Source: Alloalcanivorax xiamenensis
Lineage (GTDB): Bacteria; Pseudomonadota; Gammaproteobacteria; Pseudomonadales; Alcanivoracaceae
Assembly (NCBI RefSeq): GCF_009846745.1
Contig: NZ_AQPF01000001.1
Location: forward strand, 124,001 to 188,000
Direction: 5' to 3'
Length of the DNA: 64,000 nucleotides
Part shown: one piece after another, positions 52,160 to 60,799 of the stretch
How positions within the stretch are numbered: position 1 is the first letter of the stretch
How the letters are laid out: every line of letters starts with the position of its first letter
Position numbers and translations under genes: made by a program
The notes under the pieces: model-generated
What the model was told of the DNA's origin: nothing
The model's input: the letters and a program-made list of their open reading frames with translations, nothing else
Databases searched by the model: none

Positions 52160-52822
52160 ATGGATTATCAACTGGTTCGCTCCAAGCGACGTACACTGGC
52201 TTTACGAGTGGCGGCCGATGGCCAGGTCGAAGTCCGCGCGCCGTTACGTCTCGGCCGCCGGCACATCGATGACTTCGTGCACGAACACCGGGACTGGATC
52301 CGGCGCCAGCAGGCCTATTGGCGCGCCCGGCCTCGCCAGCATTGGCGGGAAGGTGATACCGTGCCGCACCTGGGCCGCCCGGTGCGGTTGCGGGTTACCC
52401 ATGCGGCCAGACCCCGGGTGGAGCTGGAAGGGGATATTCTGACCGTGGCGGTGCCGCCGCCGGCGTTGGAGGAGACGGTCAGGGAAGCCGTGGAAGCCTG
52501 GTGGCGGCGACAGGCGCGCGACCAGTTCCAGCACAGTATCGAACGGCAATTCCACTGGTTTGCGGCCCGTGGCCATGAATTGCCGGTATTGAGGATCAAG
52601 AAAATGCGCACTCGCTGGGGATCTTTGTCCCAGCGGGGGTACATCAACCTGAACCTGGCGCTGATGCGCTACGACCTTGAGGTGATCGATTACGTGGTAA
52701 TGCACGAACTTTGTCACTTGGAGTACGCCCATCATGGACCGCAATTCCATGACCTGATGGATAGACGCATGCCGGACTGGCGGCGTCGAAAACAACGATT
52801 GGATCAAGTATTGCCTGAATAA
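52160..52822 (+). CDS. YgjP-like (DUF45) putative zinc metallopeptidase
   Basis: The 220-residue protein has an N-terminal strand-rich region (RSKRRTLALRVAADGQVEVRAPL), the conserved KKMRTRWGSLSQRGYINLN, and the zinc motif VMHELCHLEYAHHGPQFHDLM, in which HELCH and the downstream His bind metal as in M48-type gluzincins. No signal peptide is seen, so it is cytoplasmic. Family members have unclear physiological roles. It overlaps neither neighbour and precedes gdhA by 12 bases. Confidence 0.9.
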   Translation: MDYQLVRSKRRTLALRVAADGQVEVRAPLRLGRRHIDDFVHEHRDWIRRQQAYWRARPRQHWREGDTVPHLGRPVRLRVTHAARPRVELEGDILTVAVPPPALEETVREAVEAWWRRQARDQFQHSIERQFHWFAARGHELPVLRIKKMRTRWGSLSQRGYINLNLALMRYDLEVIDYVVMHELCHLEYAHHGPQFHDLMDRRMPDWRRRKQRLDQVLPE

Positions 52823-52834
52823 AAGGAGACGGCT

Positions 52835-54175
52835 TTGACTATAGACATCGATACCCTGATCAATGGACTGCGGGAAAAAGATCCCCATCAAACCTACTTC
52901 CACCAGGCGGCCGGTGGTCTGCTTGAAGGGCTGGCGCCGTTCCTGCGGAACCAGCCCCGCTACGCGGATCCGAGTTTGTTTGCGCGCCTGCTGGAGCCGG
53001 AGCGGGTGATCATTTTCCGTGTACCCTGGGTGGATGATCAGGGGAGGGTGCAGGTGAACCGTGGCTTCCGTGTGCAAATGAACGGTTCTCTCGGCCCTTA
53101 TAAAGGCGGATTGCGCTTCCATCCGTCGGTGAATCTCGATGTCCTGCGTTTCCTGGCTCTGGAACAGACCATCAAGAATGCATTAACCGACCTGCCCCTG
53201 GGATCCGGTAAAGGGGGGGCGGATTTTGATCCCCATGGCCGTTCCGATGGCGAGATCATGCGATTCTGTCAGGCCTTTATGGCGGAACTGTTCGATCATA
53301 TCGGTTCCGACGTCGACGTCCCGGCCGGAGATATTGGTGTCGGAGCCCGGGAAATCGGCTACTTGTTTGGTATGTACCGGAAACTGAACCGCTCCCACGA
53401 CAGCGGTGCCATCACCGGCAAATCGCCGGTCTTCGGCGGCAGCCTGCTGCGCACCGAAGCCACCGGCTATGGGTTGGTGTATTTCCTTCAATACATGCTT
53501 CAGGAACAGCAAGAGTCCCTGGAGGGGCGGCGGATAGCGGTGTCCGGCGCTGGTAACGTGGCTCGCTACGCGGCGGAGAAAGCGTTGGCGGAAGGCGCCA
53601 CGGTCATCACTTTGTCCGATTCCCGTGGTGCCTTGCATGCTCCCAACGGGCTGACTCAGGAACATCTGGAGACTCTTGATCGGCTCCAGGAGGAAGGTGG
53701 TCGTCTCCATCAACTGCCGGAACACCACGATGGTCTGACCTACGAAAGCGGCATCAAGCCCTGGCGGTTCCCCTGTGACATTGCCTTGCCCTGCGCCACC
53801 CAGAATGAACTGGATGAACAGGACGCCCGTGTTCTGGTGGAAAACGGCTGCCGCTGGGTGGCGGAGGGCGCCAATATGCCCACCACCACGGAGGCGATTG
53901 CCCATTTAGTGAGCCACGGTGTCGGTTACGGACCCGGCAAGGCCGCCAACGCCGGCGGTGTGGCGGTAAGCGGTCTGGAGATGAGTCAAAACAGCCTGCG
54001 TCATCCCTGGAGCCGTGAAGAAGTGGACCGGCGTTTGCACGACATCATGTCGCGCATCCACCATAAGTGCCTGGAATATGGTGGCCAGGGCAAGCGCCCG
54101 GATTATGTCCAGGGGGCCAGTGTGGCCGGCTTCGTGCGGGTGGCGGAGGCGATGCTGCGCCAGGGCGTGGTCTGA
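52835..54175 (+). CDS. gdhA: NADP-specific glutamate dehydrogenase
   Basis: The 446-residue hexameric enzyme makes glutamate from 2-oxoglutarate and ammonium. The glutamate-binding block VNRGFRVQMNGSLGPYKGGLRFHPSV carries the catalytic lysine region continued by LPLGSGKGGADFDP. VSGAGNVARYAAEKALAEGA is the dinucleotide motif near residue 235. The start codon is TTG at 52835: AAAAGGAG stands seven bases before it, and no ATG with a ribosome binding site exists nearby. This may keep expression moderate. Confidence 0.95.
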   Translation: MTIDIDTLINGLREKDPHQTYFHQAAGGLLEGLAPFLRNQPRYADPSLFARLLEPERVIIFRVPWVDDQGRVQVNRGFRVQMNGSLGPYKGGLRFHPSVNLDVLRFLALEQTIKNALTDLPLGSGKGGADFDPHGRSDGEIMRFCQAFMAELFDHIGSDVDVPAGDIGVGAREIGYLFGMYRKLNRSHDSGAITGKSPVFGGSLLRTEATGYGLVYFLQYMLQEQQESLEGRRIAVSGAGNVARYAAEKALAEGATVITLSDSRGALHAPNGLTQEHLETLDRLQEEGGRLHQLPEHHDGLTYESGIKPWRFPCDIALPCATQNELDEQDARVLVENGCRWVAEGANMPTTTEAIAHLVSHGVGYGPGKAANAGGVAVSGLEMSQNSLRHPWSREEVDRRLHDIMSRIHHKCLEYGGQGKRPDYVQGASVAGFVRVAEAMLRQGVV

Positions 54176-54228
54176 TCCGCTAAAGGCAGGGCTGTCGCCG
54201 CTTGTACGGACGAGCGATTCGGCGGCCT

Positions 54229-55326
54229 TCAACTCCCGGCTGGTCGCACGGACAATTTGTCCCGGGCCAGTCTTGGCGGGTCTGGAAACTCAATCAAGGC
54301 GTCGGCGCCAATCGAACGTAAAAAGGCATCGGCCTGTTCCCGGGCCGCCGGCTCCATTCCCTTCAGGTGATCGCGAATCCGCTGCACCATCCACAGACTG
54401 TAGGGGCGCAGGATTCTTTCTCCGTGGCGGCCTTCCAGTTCAAACCCGTGCTTCCCGAGGGTTCGGGGCAGAGGCTCGCCGGGATGTTCCACCATCCAGG
54501 CGCTGACCTTGCCGGCGGCGTCCACCAAAGGCGGCAACTGTTCCCGGGCCATACGGCGCAGAACCGGCAGCAGCGTGGCGGGAATGTCATCGCCGTCGTC
54601 CAGCGGCTGCCTCAATCGCCGTGGCTGAAACTGCAGCTCCTCCACCCAGCGTGTCACGTTCGGCGCCAGCCCACGCATTAGCTTGCCAGGTGTGGGATCG
54701 CGGTAGAGATGGGCATAGAGCGGGCCAATCAGACCAAAGTCGGCCATGGTGGCCTGGTCCCCAAGCAGCGCCGGTGACGAGGCGAAATGGGCATCCAGCT
54801 CCGCCAGTAGCGCTTCATAGGCACTTTCCACCGCGGCCATCATGTCCGGCGTGGCGCCCAATAGTGATGCGGCGTTGGAGAAAGGCGTGGCCAGCTTGCT
54901 ACCAATTTTGTACTGTTCTTCGGCGGAGGCCCGGGGCGCGTTGAGAGCGCCGAATTCTCCCATTGCCCATTCGCGATCATAGTGCCAGCGGTAGTGCATG
55001 GCCGGAATCACCAGCCATTCATCCCCGTAGGTTTCCAGCATCAGAGCGACCAGCTTGCGAATCGGAGTGGCGGGATAGACGGAAGGCGGGCTGGTGGCGC
55101 GGTCCTGGTCCAGGGTATCAATGATGACTGTGGTGTCTTGCAGGATCTCGCCGCTTTGGGTGCGCAGTACCGGAATCACCGGCACGCCCACGGACGGGAG
55201 AATGATCTGTCTGTAAACGTCGGCACTGGCGATCACTTCCTCGAACGGAAGATCCGCCCAGCGCAGGTAGGCGCGGACTTTGCCAGTGAAGTAGCTGACT
55301 TCACCGCCATACAGGGTAATCGTCAT
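54229..55326 (-). CDS. Glutathione S-transferase-like protein
   Basis: The 365-residue protein has an N-terminal thioredoxin-like domain (MTITLYGGEVSYFTGKVRAYL, cis-Pro region VPVIPVLRTQSGEILQDTTVIIDTLDQ) and a helical GST_C domain (AMADFGLIG-like block GDQATMADFGLIGPLYAHLYRDP). About 120 extra C-terminal residues follow, including a Trp-rich end, making it longer than ordinary GSTs. The substrate is unknown. It converges with gdhA. Confidence 0.82.
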   Translation of the reverse strand: MTITLYGGEVSYFTGKVRAYLRWADLPFEEVIASADVYRQIILPSVGVPVIPVLRTQSGEILQDTTVIIDTLDQDRATSPPSVYPATPIRKLVALMLETYGDEWLVIPAMHYRWHYDREWAMGEFGALNAPRASAEEQYKIGSKLATPFSNAASLLGATPDMMAAVESAYEALLAELDAHFASSPALLGDQATMADFGLIGPLYAHLYRDPTPGKLMRGLAPNVTRWVEELQFQPRRLRQPLDDGDDIPATLLPVLRRMAREQLPPLVDAAGKVSAWMVEHPGEPLPRTLGKHGFELEGRHGERILRPYSLWMVQRIRDHLKGMEPAAREQADAFLRSIGADALIEFPDPPRLARDKLSVRPAGS

Positions 55327-55490
55327 GGTCTCTGTCCGGCTTTGTCGATTGTCGTTGTTATACAGAGGGGCGTGGCAGGGCCGTCAAGTTGCCGCGGCGG
55401 ACAGGTTGTCCGGAGCAAAGGAGAGATTGGAAAACAAAAAAGAAGAATCCGACGGTCCGGCTTTTGCCGTCGCCTTGAGTCCTTAATATG

Positions 55491-55511
55491 AAAACCCCGC
55501 GCGAGGCGGGG
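55491..55511 (-). terminator. Intrinsic terminator of the cold-shock gene
   Basis: On the minus strand CCCCGC (55506-55511) pairs with GCGGGG (55495-55500) around a five-base loop, followed by TTTT (55494-55491). It starts 22 bases after the csp stop. Confidence 0.85.
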
Positions 55512-55533
55512 CTTTCCAGCGTACTAAGAAGCC

Positions 55534-55737
55534 TTAGCCGGCTTCTACGTTAGCTGCCTGAGGACCTTTCGGGCCCTGCTGGATATCGAAGGAAACTTTC
55601 TGACCTTCAGCCAGGGTACGGAACCCGGAGCCTTGGATCGCGCTGAAGTGAACGAATACGTCCGCACCACCGTCGTCCTGGGAGATGAAACCGAACCCTT
55701 TGGACTCGTTGAACCATTTAACGGTACCAGTAGCCAT
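55534..55737 (-). CDS. Cold-shock (CspA-family) protein
   Basis: The 67-residue single OB-fold protein has RNP1 KGFGFISQ and RNP2 VFVHFSAI, which bind single-stranded RNA or DNA as an RNA chaperone. The start follows a gene-free region of about 225 bases, fitting the long 5' leaders of cold-inducible csp genes. The terminator at 55491-55511 makes it monocistronic. Confidence 0.95.
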   Translation of the reverse strand: MATGTVKWFNESKGFGFISQDDGGADVFVHFSAIQGSGFRTLAEGQKVSFDIQQGPKGPQAANVEAG

Positions 55738-55965
55738 GTGAATCTATACCTCAAAACTTTACATAGGGTTTTGCTTGCAAACCGGAGGAGGGTGTTCGGA
55801 GACTTCTCAGCTTCGCGCGGGGGAAGGCAACTACCAAAACAAACCACCACTGCCTGAATCTGCAGCCCTTCCGACTCTACTCCCCTTTTCCAGCCGGCAC
55901 CACTGATTTTTTTGTAACCGTGATCCCAGGCGGGAAGGCGGTTGGCGGCGGCGCCATGTTGGTTT

Positions 55966-57339
55966 CTATTTGAAACCGGCGGCGATCTCCAGTTCTCGCA
56001 CGGAATTTTCCAGATAATCCAGCAGGCGCTGCATGGAAGGCAGGGTCCGGCGGCAGGCGATCAGGCCGAATTCCAGCTGATCCTGATAGCTGGTCAAGGT
56101 GATATTGAGGGCGATCCGATCCAGTACCACCGATACCGGGTACATGCCGCGCAGGCGGGCGCCGTTCCAATACAACGGCTCCCGTGGCCCGGGGACATTG
56201 GAGATAATCACATTGAACGCGCGCCACTTTGGTGCAAGACCGGTGAGCAGGTTGAGACCGGTGGGGGCCATGCTCAAGGCGGTGAAATTGAGAATTTCCT
56301 CCGGGCTCATTTGAGCGAAGCGCCGTTTGGCGTCTTTTACCGAGGCCTGGACGATACGGAGGCGATTGGCCGGATCACACACATGGGTGCCCAGATTGGC
56401 CAGAATCAAGCCGATCTGATTGCCGCCCGCGCTGTCGTCCTTACGCAAGGAGAGTGGCACCATGGCGATCAGCGGCTGGTCCGGCAGGGCGTTCTGGCCG
56501 ATCAGATATTCACGCAATGCATGGCCGCACATGCTCAATACCAGATCGTTGATGGTGCAATTGAAGGTGCCGGCCAGCTTGCGCAGACGTGACAAGGGAA
56601 AGCTTTGCGCGGCGAAACGACGGGAGCCGGTAATGCACTGATTCAGCATGGTGTCCGGCGCCTGAAAGATGGAAACGTAGTTCGGATCGGTCTTGGCTTT
56701 CTGGCTGACCTTGTACAGTTCCCGCGCCAGCGCCGGCACCGTGGCCACCTGCTTGCTCACACCGGCGGTCAGGCGTGCCAGGCTGCTCATGGCGTCCACC
56801 GGATTGCTGGGCAGAGAGCGTTGTTTTTTCTCGGGTTTATAGGCCCACACTGGCGGCAGGTCCCGCTCATGCGGATCCTTGGACAGCGCCCGCATGCCCA
56901 TGCGCATAGCGGAGATACCATCGACCACGGAGTGGTGCACCTTGGTGTAGAGGGCAAACTGGCGTCCGCGAATCCCTTCGATCAGATGGGCCTCCCACAG
57001 CGGCCGTTCCCGGTCCAGCAGGTTGGAGTGTTCGGCGGACACCAGTGACAACAGTTCACGAATTCGGCCCGGTTTGGGCAGCGCCTCGTGGCGGAAGTGG
57101 TGATCGATGTCGAACTGCTTGTCCTCGGTCCAGAAATACTGGCCGAAACGGCGGGTCAGACGCTGATTGAACGGGGGCTCGGGGCAGCAATAGTCGCGGA
57201 TCGACTGGGCCAGTTCGCTAACGTACTTGGGCCCGGCATCCTCGGGAAACGAGAACAACTGCAACCCGGCCACGTGCATGGGTTGCTGGCGCTTCTCCAG
57301 CCACAGAAAGAGCTGGTCCACGGGACTCAGTGATTTCAT
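55966..57339 (-). CDS. atfA1: Wax ester synthase/diacylglycerol acyltransferase
   Basis: The 457-residue enzyme condenses acyl-CoA with fatty alcohols or diacylglycerol to make storage wax esters and triacylglycerol. The catalytic HHSVVDG lies at residues 135-141. The conserved blocks NVIISNVPGPREPLYWNGARL and FALYTKVHHSVVDGISAM are present. Length and sequence match what I recall of AtfA1 of Alcanivorax borkumensis. It complements the Lao and AlkK-like genes: alcohols can be oxidised or stored. A divergent nuclease gene shares its 235-bp upstream region. Confidence 0.95.
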   Translation of the reverse strand: MKSLSPVDQLFLWLEKRQQPMHVAGLQLFSFPEDAGPKYVSELAQSIRDYCCPEPPFNQRLTRRFGQYFWTEDKQFDIDHHFRHEALPKPGRIRELLSLVSAEHSNLLDRERPLWEAHLIEGIRGRQFALYTKVHHSVVDGISAMRMGMRALSKDPHERDLPPVWAYKPEKKQRSLPSNPVDAMSSLARLTAGVSKQVATVPALARELYKVSQKAKTDPNYVSIFQAPDTMLNQCITGSRRFAAQSFPLSRLRKLAGTFNCTINDLVLSMCGHALREYLIGQNALPDQPLIAMVPLSLRKDDSAGGNQIGLILANLGTHVCDPANRLRIVQASVKDAKRRFAQMSPEEILNFTALSMAPTGLNLLTGLAPKWRAFNVIISNVPGPREPLYWNGARLRGMYPVSVVLDRIALNITLTSYQDQLEFGLIACRRTLPSMQRLLDYLENSVRELEIAAGFK

Positions 57340-57574
57340 GCCATCCCCTTTTTGTTATGCCAGGGCCGTCTGAAGGCGCGGTGATACCACATGGAAACTC
57401 GGATCGTTACTAAAAAGATAGTGCCTTAAAACCCGTTATGGATGCGATGCCCAAACCAAAGCGATGTGATGCCCGGTGGGCCAATGAGGAAAATGCAATA
57501 ATCCTGCCATGCCAATGCCATGGGATGGTAATCGATTCCCCACAGGCTGTAGCAAATTTGTGTGGGAGCGCTAA

Positions 57575-59965
57575 ATGAAACGCCTTTTTCTTAGCCTTGC
57601 CGGCGTGCTGGTGGCTCACGCCGCCCCAGCGGATCTGTTGATTAGTGAGTATGTGGAAGGCAGTTCCAATAACAAAGCCCTGGAACTGCACAATATTGGC
57701 GAAACCATACTCAATCTGGCTGATTACAAGCTGGAACTTTATTCCAATGGCAATAGCAGTCCCAATGCCTCCATGACCCTGAATGGAAGCCTGGAGCCGG
57801 GAGCCGTGTGGGTGATCGCCAATAGCGGAGCCGACCATGATGTGCTGGCTTTGGCGGATGAGACGAGCAACTCGGTGGTGAACCACAATGGTGACGATGC
57901 CTTTGTTCTGCGCCGGGACGGAGTCGTGGTGGACAGCTTCGGCCGTGTCGGCGAGGACCCCGGAGAGGCCTGGACCAGCGGTGACATCACCACCAAGGAC
58001 CGCACGCTGAGACGTCGGGAAACCGTGACCACCGGGGATACCGTCATCGACGACGCCTTCAACCCGGCGGACCAATGGGCTGTTTTCAGTCAGAATGATT
58101 TCAGCGGTCTGGGCCTGCCCGGACAAGAGGGAACGGAGGAAGAAGAACCTCCGATGGTGGAACTGGGCAGCTGCGGCGATCCCGCCACCCTGATCTCGCA
58201 AATCCAGGGACAGGGAGAGGCCTCCCCTCTGGATGGTGAGGCGCATGTGGTGGAAGCGGTGGTCACCGGAATCTTCCCGGACCTCAGTGGCTTCTTTGTG
58301 ATCGAGGAAGACAGCGACCGTGACGGGAATGACCTGACGTCCGAAGGTCTGTTTGTCTATACCGGAAACAATGAGGTTTCGGTACAGGCGGGCAATCAGG
58401 TCCGCGTCAGTGGCGCCATCAGTGAGTACTACGGTCAGACCCAGATTGCCTGGAACGAGGGTGCGGTGTGCGCCGATCAGCTGGCGGTGGCACCGGTGAC
58501 ACTGACCCTGCCGTTGACCGCGCCGGATCAGTTGGAAGCCCTGGAAAGCATGTGGGTAGTGAGCGATCAAACCCTGACGGTGAGCGAAGTCTATGATCTG
58601 GCCCGCTACGGTTCGGTGATGCTCAGCCACGGTCGCCGCATGATCCCCACCCACGCGGCCGAACCCGGAGAAGCCGCGGACGCGGTGGCCGAAATCAACG
58701 CCCTCAACCGGATCCTGCTGGACGATGGCAGCAATGACGAGAATCCCGCGACGGTGATTTATCCCGACGGCGGCCTGTCCGCCACCAATACCCTGCGGGT
58801 CGGGGACACCATTACCGGATTGGAAGGCATTGTCAGCTACGGCTTCAATGACTGGCGCATCCAGCCGATATTGGTACAGATCGAAGCCTCAAACCCGCGT
58901 CCGCAGCCGCCAGCGCGCACCGCTGGCAGCAACCTGCGGGTGGCTGCGTTCAACGTACTGAACTTCTTCAACGGTGACGGCAATGGCGGCGGGTTTGATG
59001 ATCCAGACTACCGGGGCGCCAATAATCCAGCCGAATTCGAACGGCAAAAAGCGAAGATTCTTACCGCCCTGTCACAGCTGGACGCCGACGTCATCGGCCT
59101 GATGGAAATCGAGAACGACGGCTACGGAACCGACGCCGCCATCGCCGAACTGACGGAGGCTTTGGGAACGTCCTGGGCCTTTGTTGACCCGGGGCTGGAG
59201 CGGCTGGGCACCGATGTCATCGCCGTTGGTTTGCTCTACCGCACCGATGTGGTGGAGCCGGTGGGCCAGCCGGCCACGCTCGAAGGCGGGCCTTTCACCG
59301 ACAAAAGCCGGCAACCGCTGGCGATGAGCTTCCGCCATCTCAACAGCGGGGAAGTGGTCACGGTGTCGGTGAACCATCTCAAGTCCAAGGGCAGCTGTCC
59401 CGACGACAGTAGCGACAATGCCGAACACGGCCAGGGTTGCTGGAACCCGCTACGCACCGAGTCCGCGCGGATGCTTTCCGACTGGCTGGCGAACAACCCC
59501 ACCGGATTGCAGGAAGCCGCCGCCGGCACGCTGATCATTGGTGACCTCAACGCCTACGCCAAGGAAGATCCGATCCGCGCGCTGGAACAAGCGGGTTACC
59601 AGAACCTGCTGGCTCGCTTTAACGACGATGACGCTTACAGCTATATCTATAAGGGTGAAACCGGCTACCTGGACCACGCTCTGGCGGACGCAGGGCTGGA
59701 GAGTGCGATCCTCGGTGCCGGCGAATGGCACATCAATGCGGACGAACCGCGAGCCCTGGACTACAACACCGAGTACAAGAGCGACGATCAGATCGGCAGC
59801 TTCTACGCCGCCGACGCCTACCGCGCCAGCGATCATGACCCGGTGTGGGTGGACCTGGCCCTGGACGGTGATGAGGATGATTCCGGCAGTTCAGGCGGCG
59901 GTGCCCTGGGTGGCGTGATCACCCTGGCGTTGCTGGTGGGCCTGCGCCGTCGGGTACGCCGTTGA
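57575..59965 (+). CDS. ExeM/NucH-family secreted endonuclease with GlyGly-CTERM tail
   Basis: This 796-residue protein has a signal peptide (cleavage near AHA-AP), an N-terminal lamin-tail domain (LLISEYVEGSSNNKALELHNIG), an OB-type region (around residues 210-300) and a C-terminal endonuclease/exonuclease/phosphatase domain from about residue 445, with LRVAAFNVLNFFNGDGNGG, DADVIGLMEIENDGYG and SDHDPVWVDLA. It ends with GSSGGGALGGVITLALLVGLRRRVRR-type residues: a Gly-rich motif, one hydrophobic helix and a basic tail, the GlyGly-CTERM signal cut by rhombosortase. It should degrade extracellular DNA. The ribosome binding site TGTGGGAG lies in the arm of a REP-like repeat. Confidence 0.92.
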   Translation: MKRLFLSLAGVLVAHAAPADLLISEYVEGSSNNKALELHNIGETILNLADYKLELYSNGNSSPNASMTLNGSLEPGAVWVIANSGADHDVLALADETSNSVVNHNGDDAFVLRRDGVVVDSFGRVGEDPGEAWTSGDITTKDRTLRRRETVTTGDTVIDDAFNPADQWAVFSQNDFSGLGLPGQEGTEEEEPPMVELGSCGDPATLISQIQGQGEASPLDGEAHVVEAVVTGIFPDLSGFFVIEEDSDRDGNDLTSEGLFVYTGNNEVSVQAGNQVRVSGAISEYYGQTQIAWNEGAVCADQLAVAPVTLTLPLTAPDQLEALESMWVVSDQTLTVSEVYDLARYGSVMLSHGRRMIPTHAAEPGEAADAVAEINALNRILLDDGSNDENPATVIYPDGGLSATNTLRVGDTITGLEGIVSYGFNDWRIQPILVQIEASNPRPQPPARTAGSNLRVAAFNVLNFFNGDGNGGGFDDPDYRGANNPAEFERQKAKILTALSQLDADVIGLMEIENDGYGTDAAIAELTEALGTSWAFVDPGLERLGTDVIAVGLLYRTDVVEPVGQPATLEGGPFTDKSRQPLAMSFRHLNSGEVVTVSVNHLKSKGSCPDDSSDNAEHGQGCWNPLRTESARMLSDWLANNPTGLQEAAAGTLIIGDLNAYAKEDPIRALEQAGYQNLLARFNDDDAYSYIYKGETGYLDHALADAGLESAILGAGEWHINADEPRALDYNTEYKSDDQIGSFYAADAYRASDHDPVWVDLALDGDEDDSGSSGGGALGGVITLALLVGLRRRVRR

Positions 59966-60007
59966 AGGACGATGGTATCGGTCGCTTTACAGTGCCGTCC
60001 TGGGTGC

Positions 60008-60041
60008 CAATAATCCGACATGGTGTGATGTCGGATTATTG
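60008..60041. repeat. Perfect 14-bp-arm hairpin after the nuclease gene
   Basis: CAATAATCCGACAT (60008-60021) and ATGTCGGATTATTG (60028-60041) are exact inverted repeats around GGTGTG. There is no T-run. It lies 43 bases after the nuclease stop and 32 before the HAD gene. It may be a REP/BIME-like unit or a transcription-limiting hairpin. Confidence 0.75.
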
Positions 60042-60072
60042 CGGATCCGTTCTTCGTGGAGAGGCCGCTATT

Positions 60073-60681
60073 ATGACCGGGGGACCGTTCGAGGCGGTAT
60101 TGTTCGATCTGGACGGGACCTTGGTGGATACCCGGCTGGATTTCGCTGCTTTGCGGCGTGAACTGGGGTTTCCGGAGGGCGTCGGCGTGCTTGAGCATCT
60201 GGCGACCCTGGAAGACCCGGAGCAGGCAGCTTGGGCGAGTACGGTGATTGATCGCCATGAAATGAAAGGGGCGGCCGCTGCCACCTGGATCGACGGCGCC
60301 CAATCCCTGCTTGATACCCTTCATCGCCGTGGCGTGCCCACGGCCATTCTCACCCGTAACAGCCGGGCGGCGGTAGCACGGACCAATGAGTTATTGGGGT
60401 TGCCGGTGGACCTGATTTTGACTCGCGAGGATTGCGCGCCGAAGCCGGATCCCGAGGGGTTGTTGTTGCTTGCCGAGCGTCTCGGATTGCGACCAGCGAC
60501 CACGGTGTATGTCGGGGACTTCGTCTTCGATCTCCAGGCCGCCCGCGATGCCGGTATGGCATCGGGGTTGTTGCGCAATGGAAAGAATCGGCATTTCGAG
60601 GACCAGGCGGATCTGGTGCTGAATCATCTGGGCGAGGTGCTGTACTGGCTGCACTCCGGCAATGATGCAAATGGCGAGTAA
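60073..60681 (+). CDS. HAD-superfamily hydrolase (subfamily IA)
   Basis: The 202-residue protein has motif I LFDLDGTLVDT, motif II LTRNSR, motif III KPDPEG and motif IV YVGDFVFDLQAARDAG. The cap lies between motifs I and II. It resembles phosphoglycolate-phosphatase-type enzymes, but the substrate is unknown. The ATG at 60073 has only a weak ribosome binding site (GAGAGG), and in-frame codons upstream run into the hairpin. Confidence 0.88.
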   Translation: MTGGPFEAVLFDLDGTLVDTRLDFAALRRELGFPEGVGVLEHLATLEDPEQAAWASTVIDRHEMKGAAAATWIDGAQSLLDTLHRRGVPTAILTRNSRAAVARTNELLGLPVDLILTREDCAPKPDPEGLLLLAERLGLRPATTVYVGDFVFDLQAARDAGMASGLLRNGKNRHFEDQADLVLNHLGEVLYWLHSGNDANGE

Positions 60682-60727
60682 CGCCGCACGGAAAGGCCAT
60701 CACCGTTCTTTTCTGTATTGAAGAGGG

Positions 60728-60779
60728 CCGCTCCCACAGGTACAGCACAAGTTGCCTGTGGGAGCGGTCGATCGACCGC
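60728..60779. repeat. REP-like palindromic element 1
   Basis: CCGCTCCCACAGG (60728-60740) pairs with CCTGTGGGAGCGG (60755-60767). The following GCGGTCGATCGACCGC (60764-60779) is itself a perfect palindrome overlapping the right arm. The CTCCCACAG core is that of pseudomonad-type REP sequences. It lies between the HAD gene and the end of the convergent acyl-CoA dehydrogenase. Confidence 0.85.
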
Positions 60780-60799
60780 GCTCAATGCTGCGGGATCGC

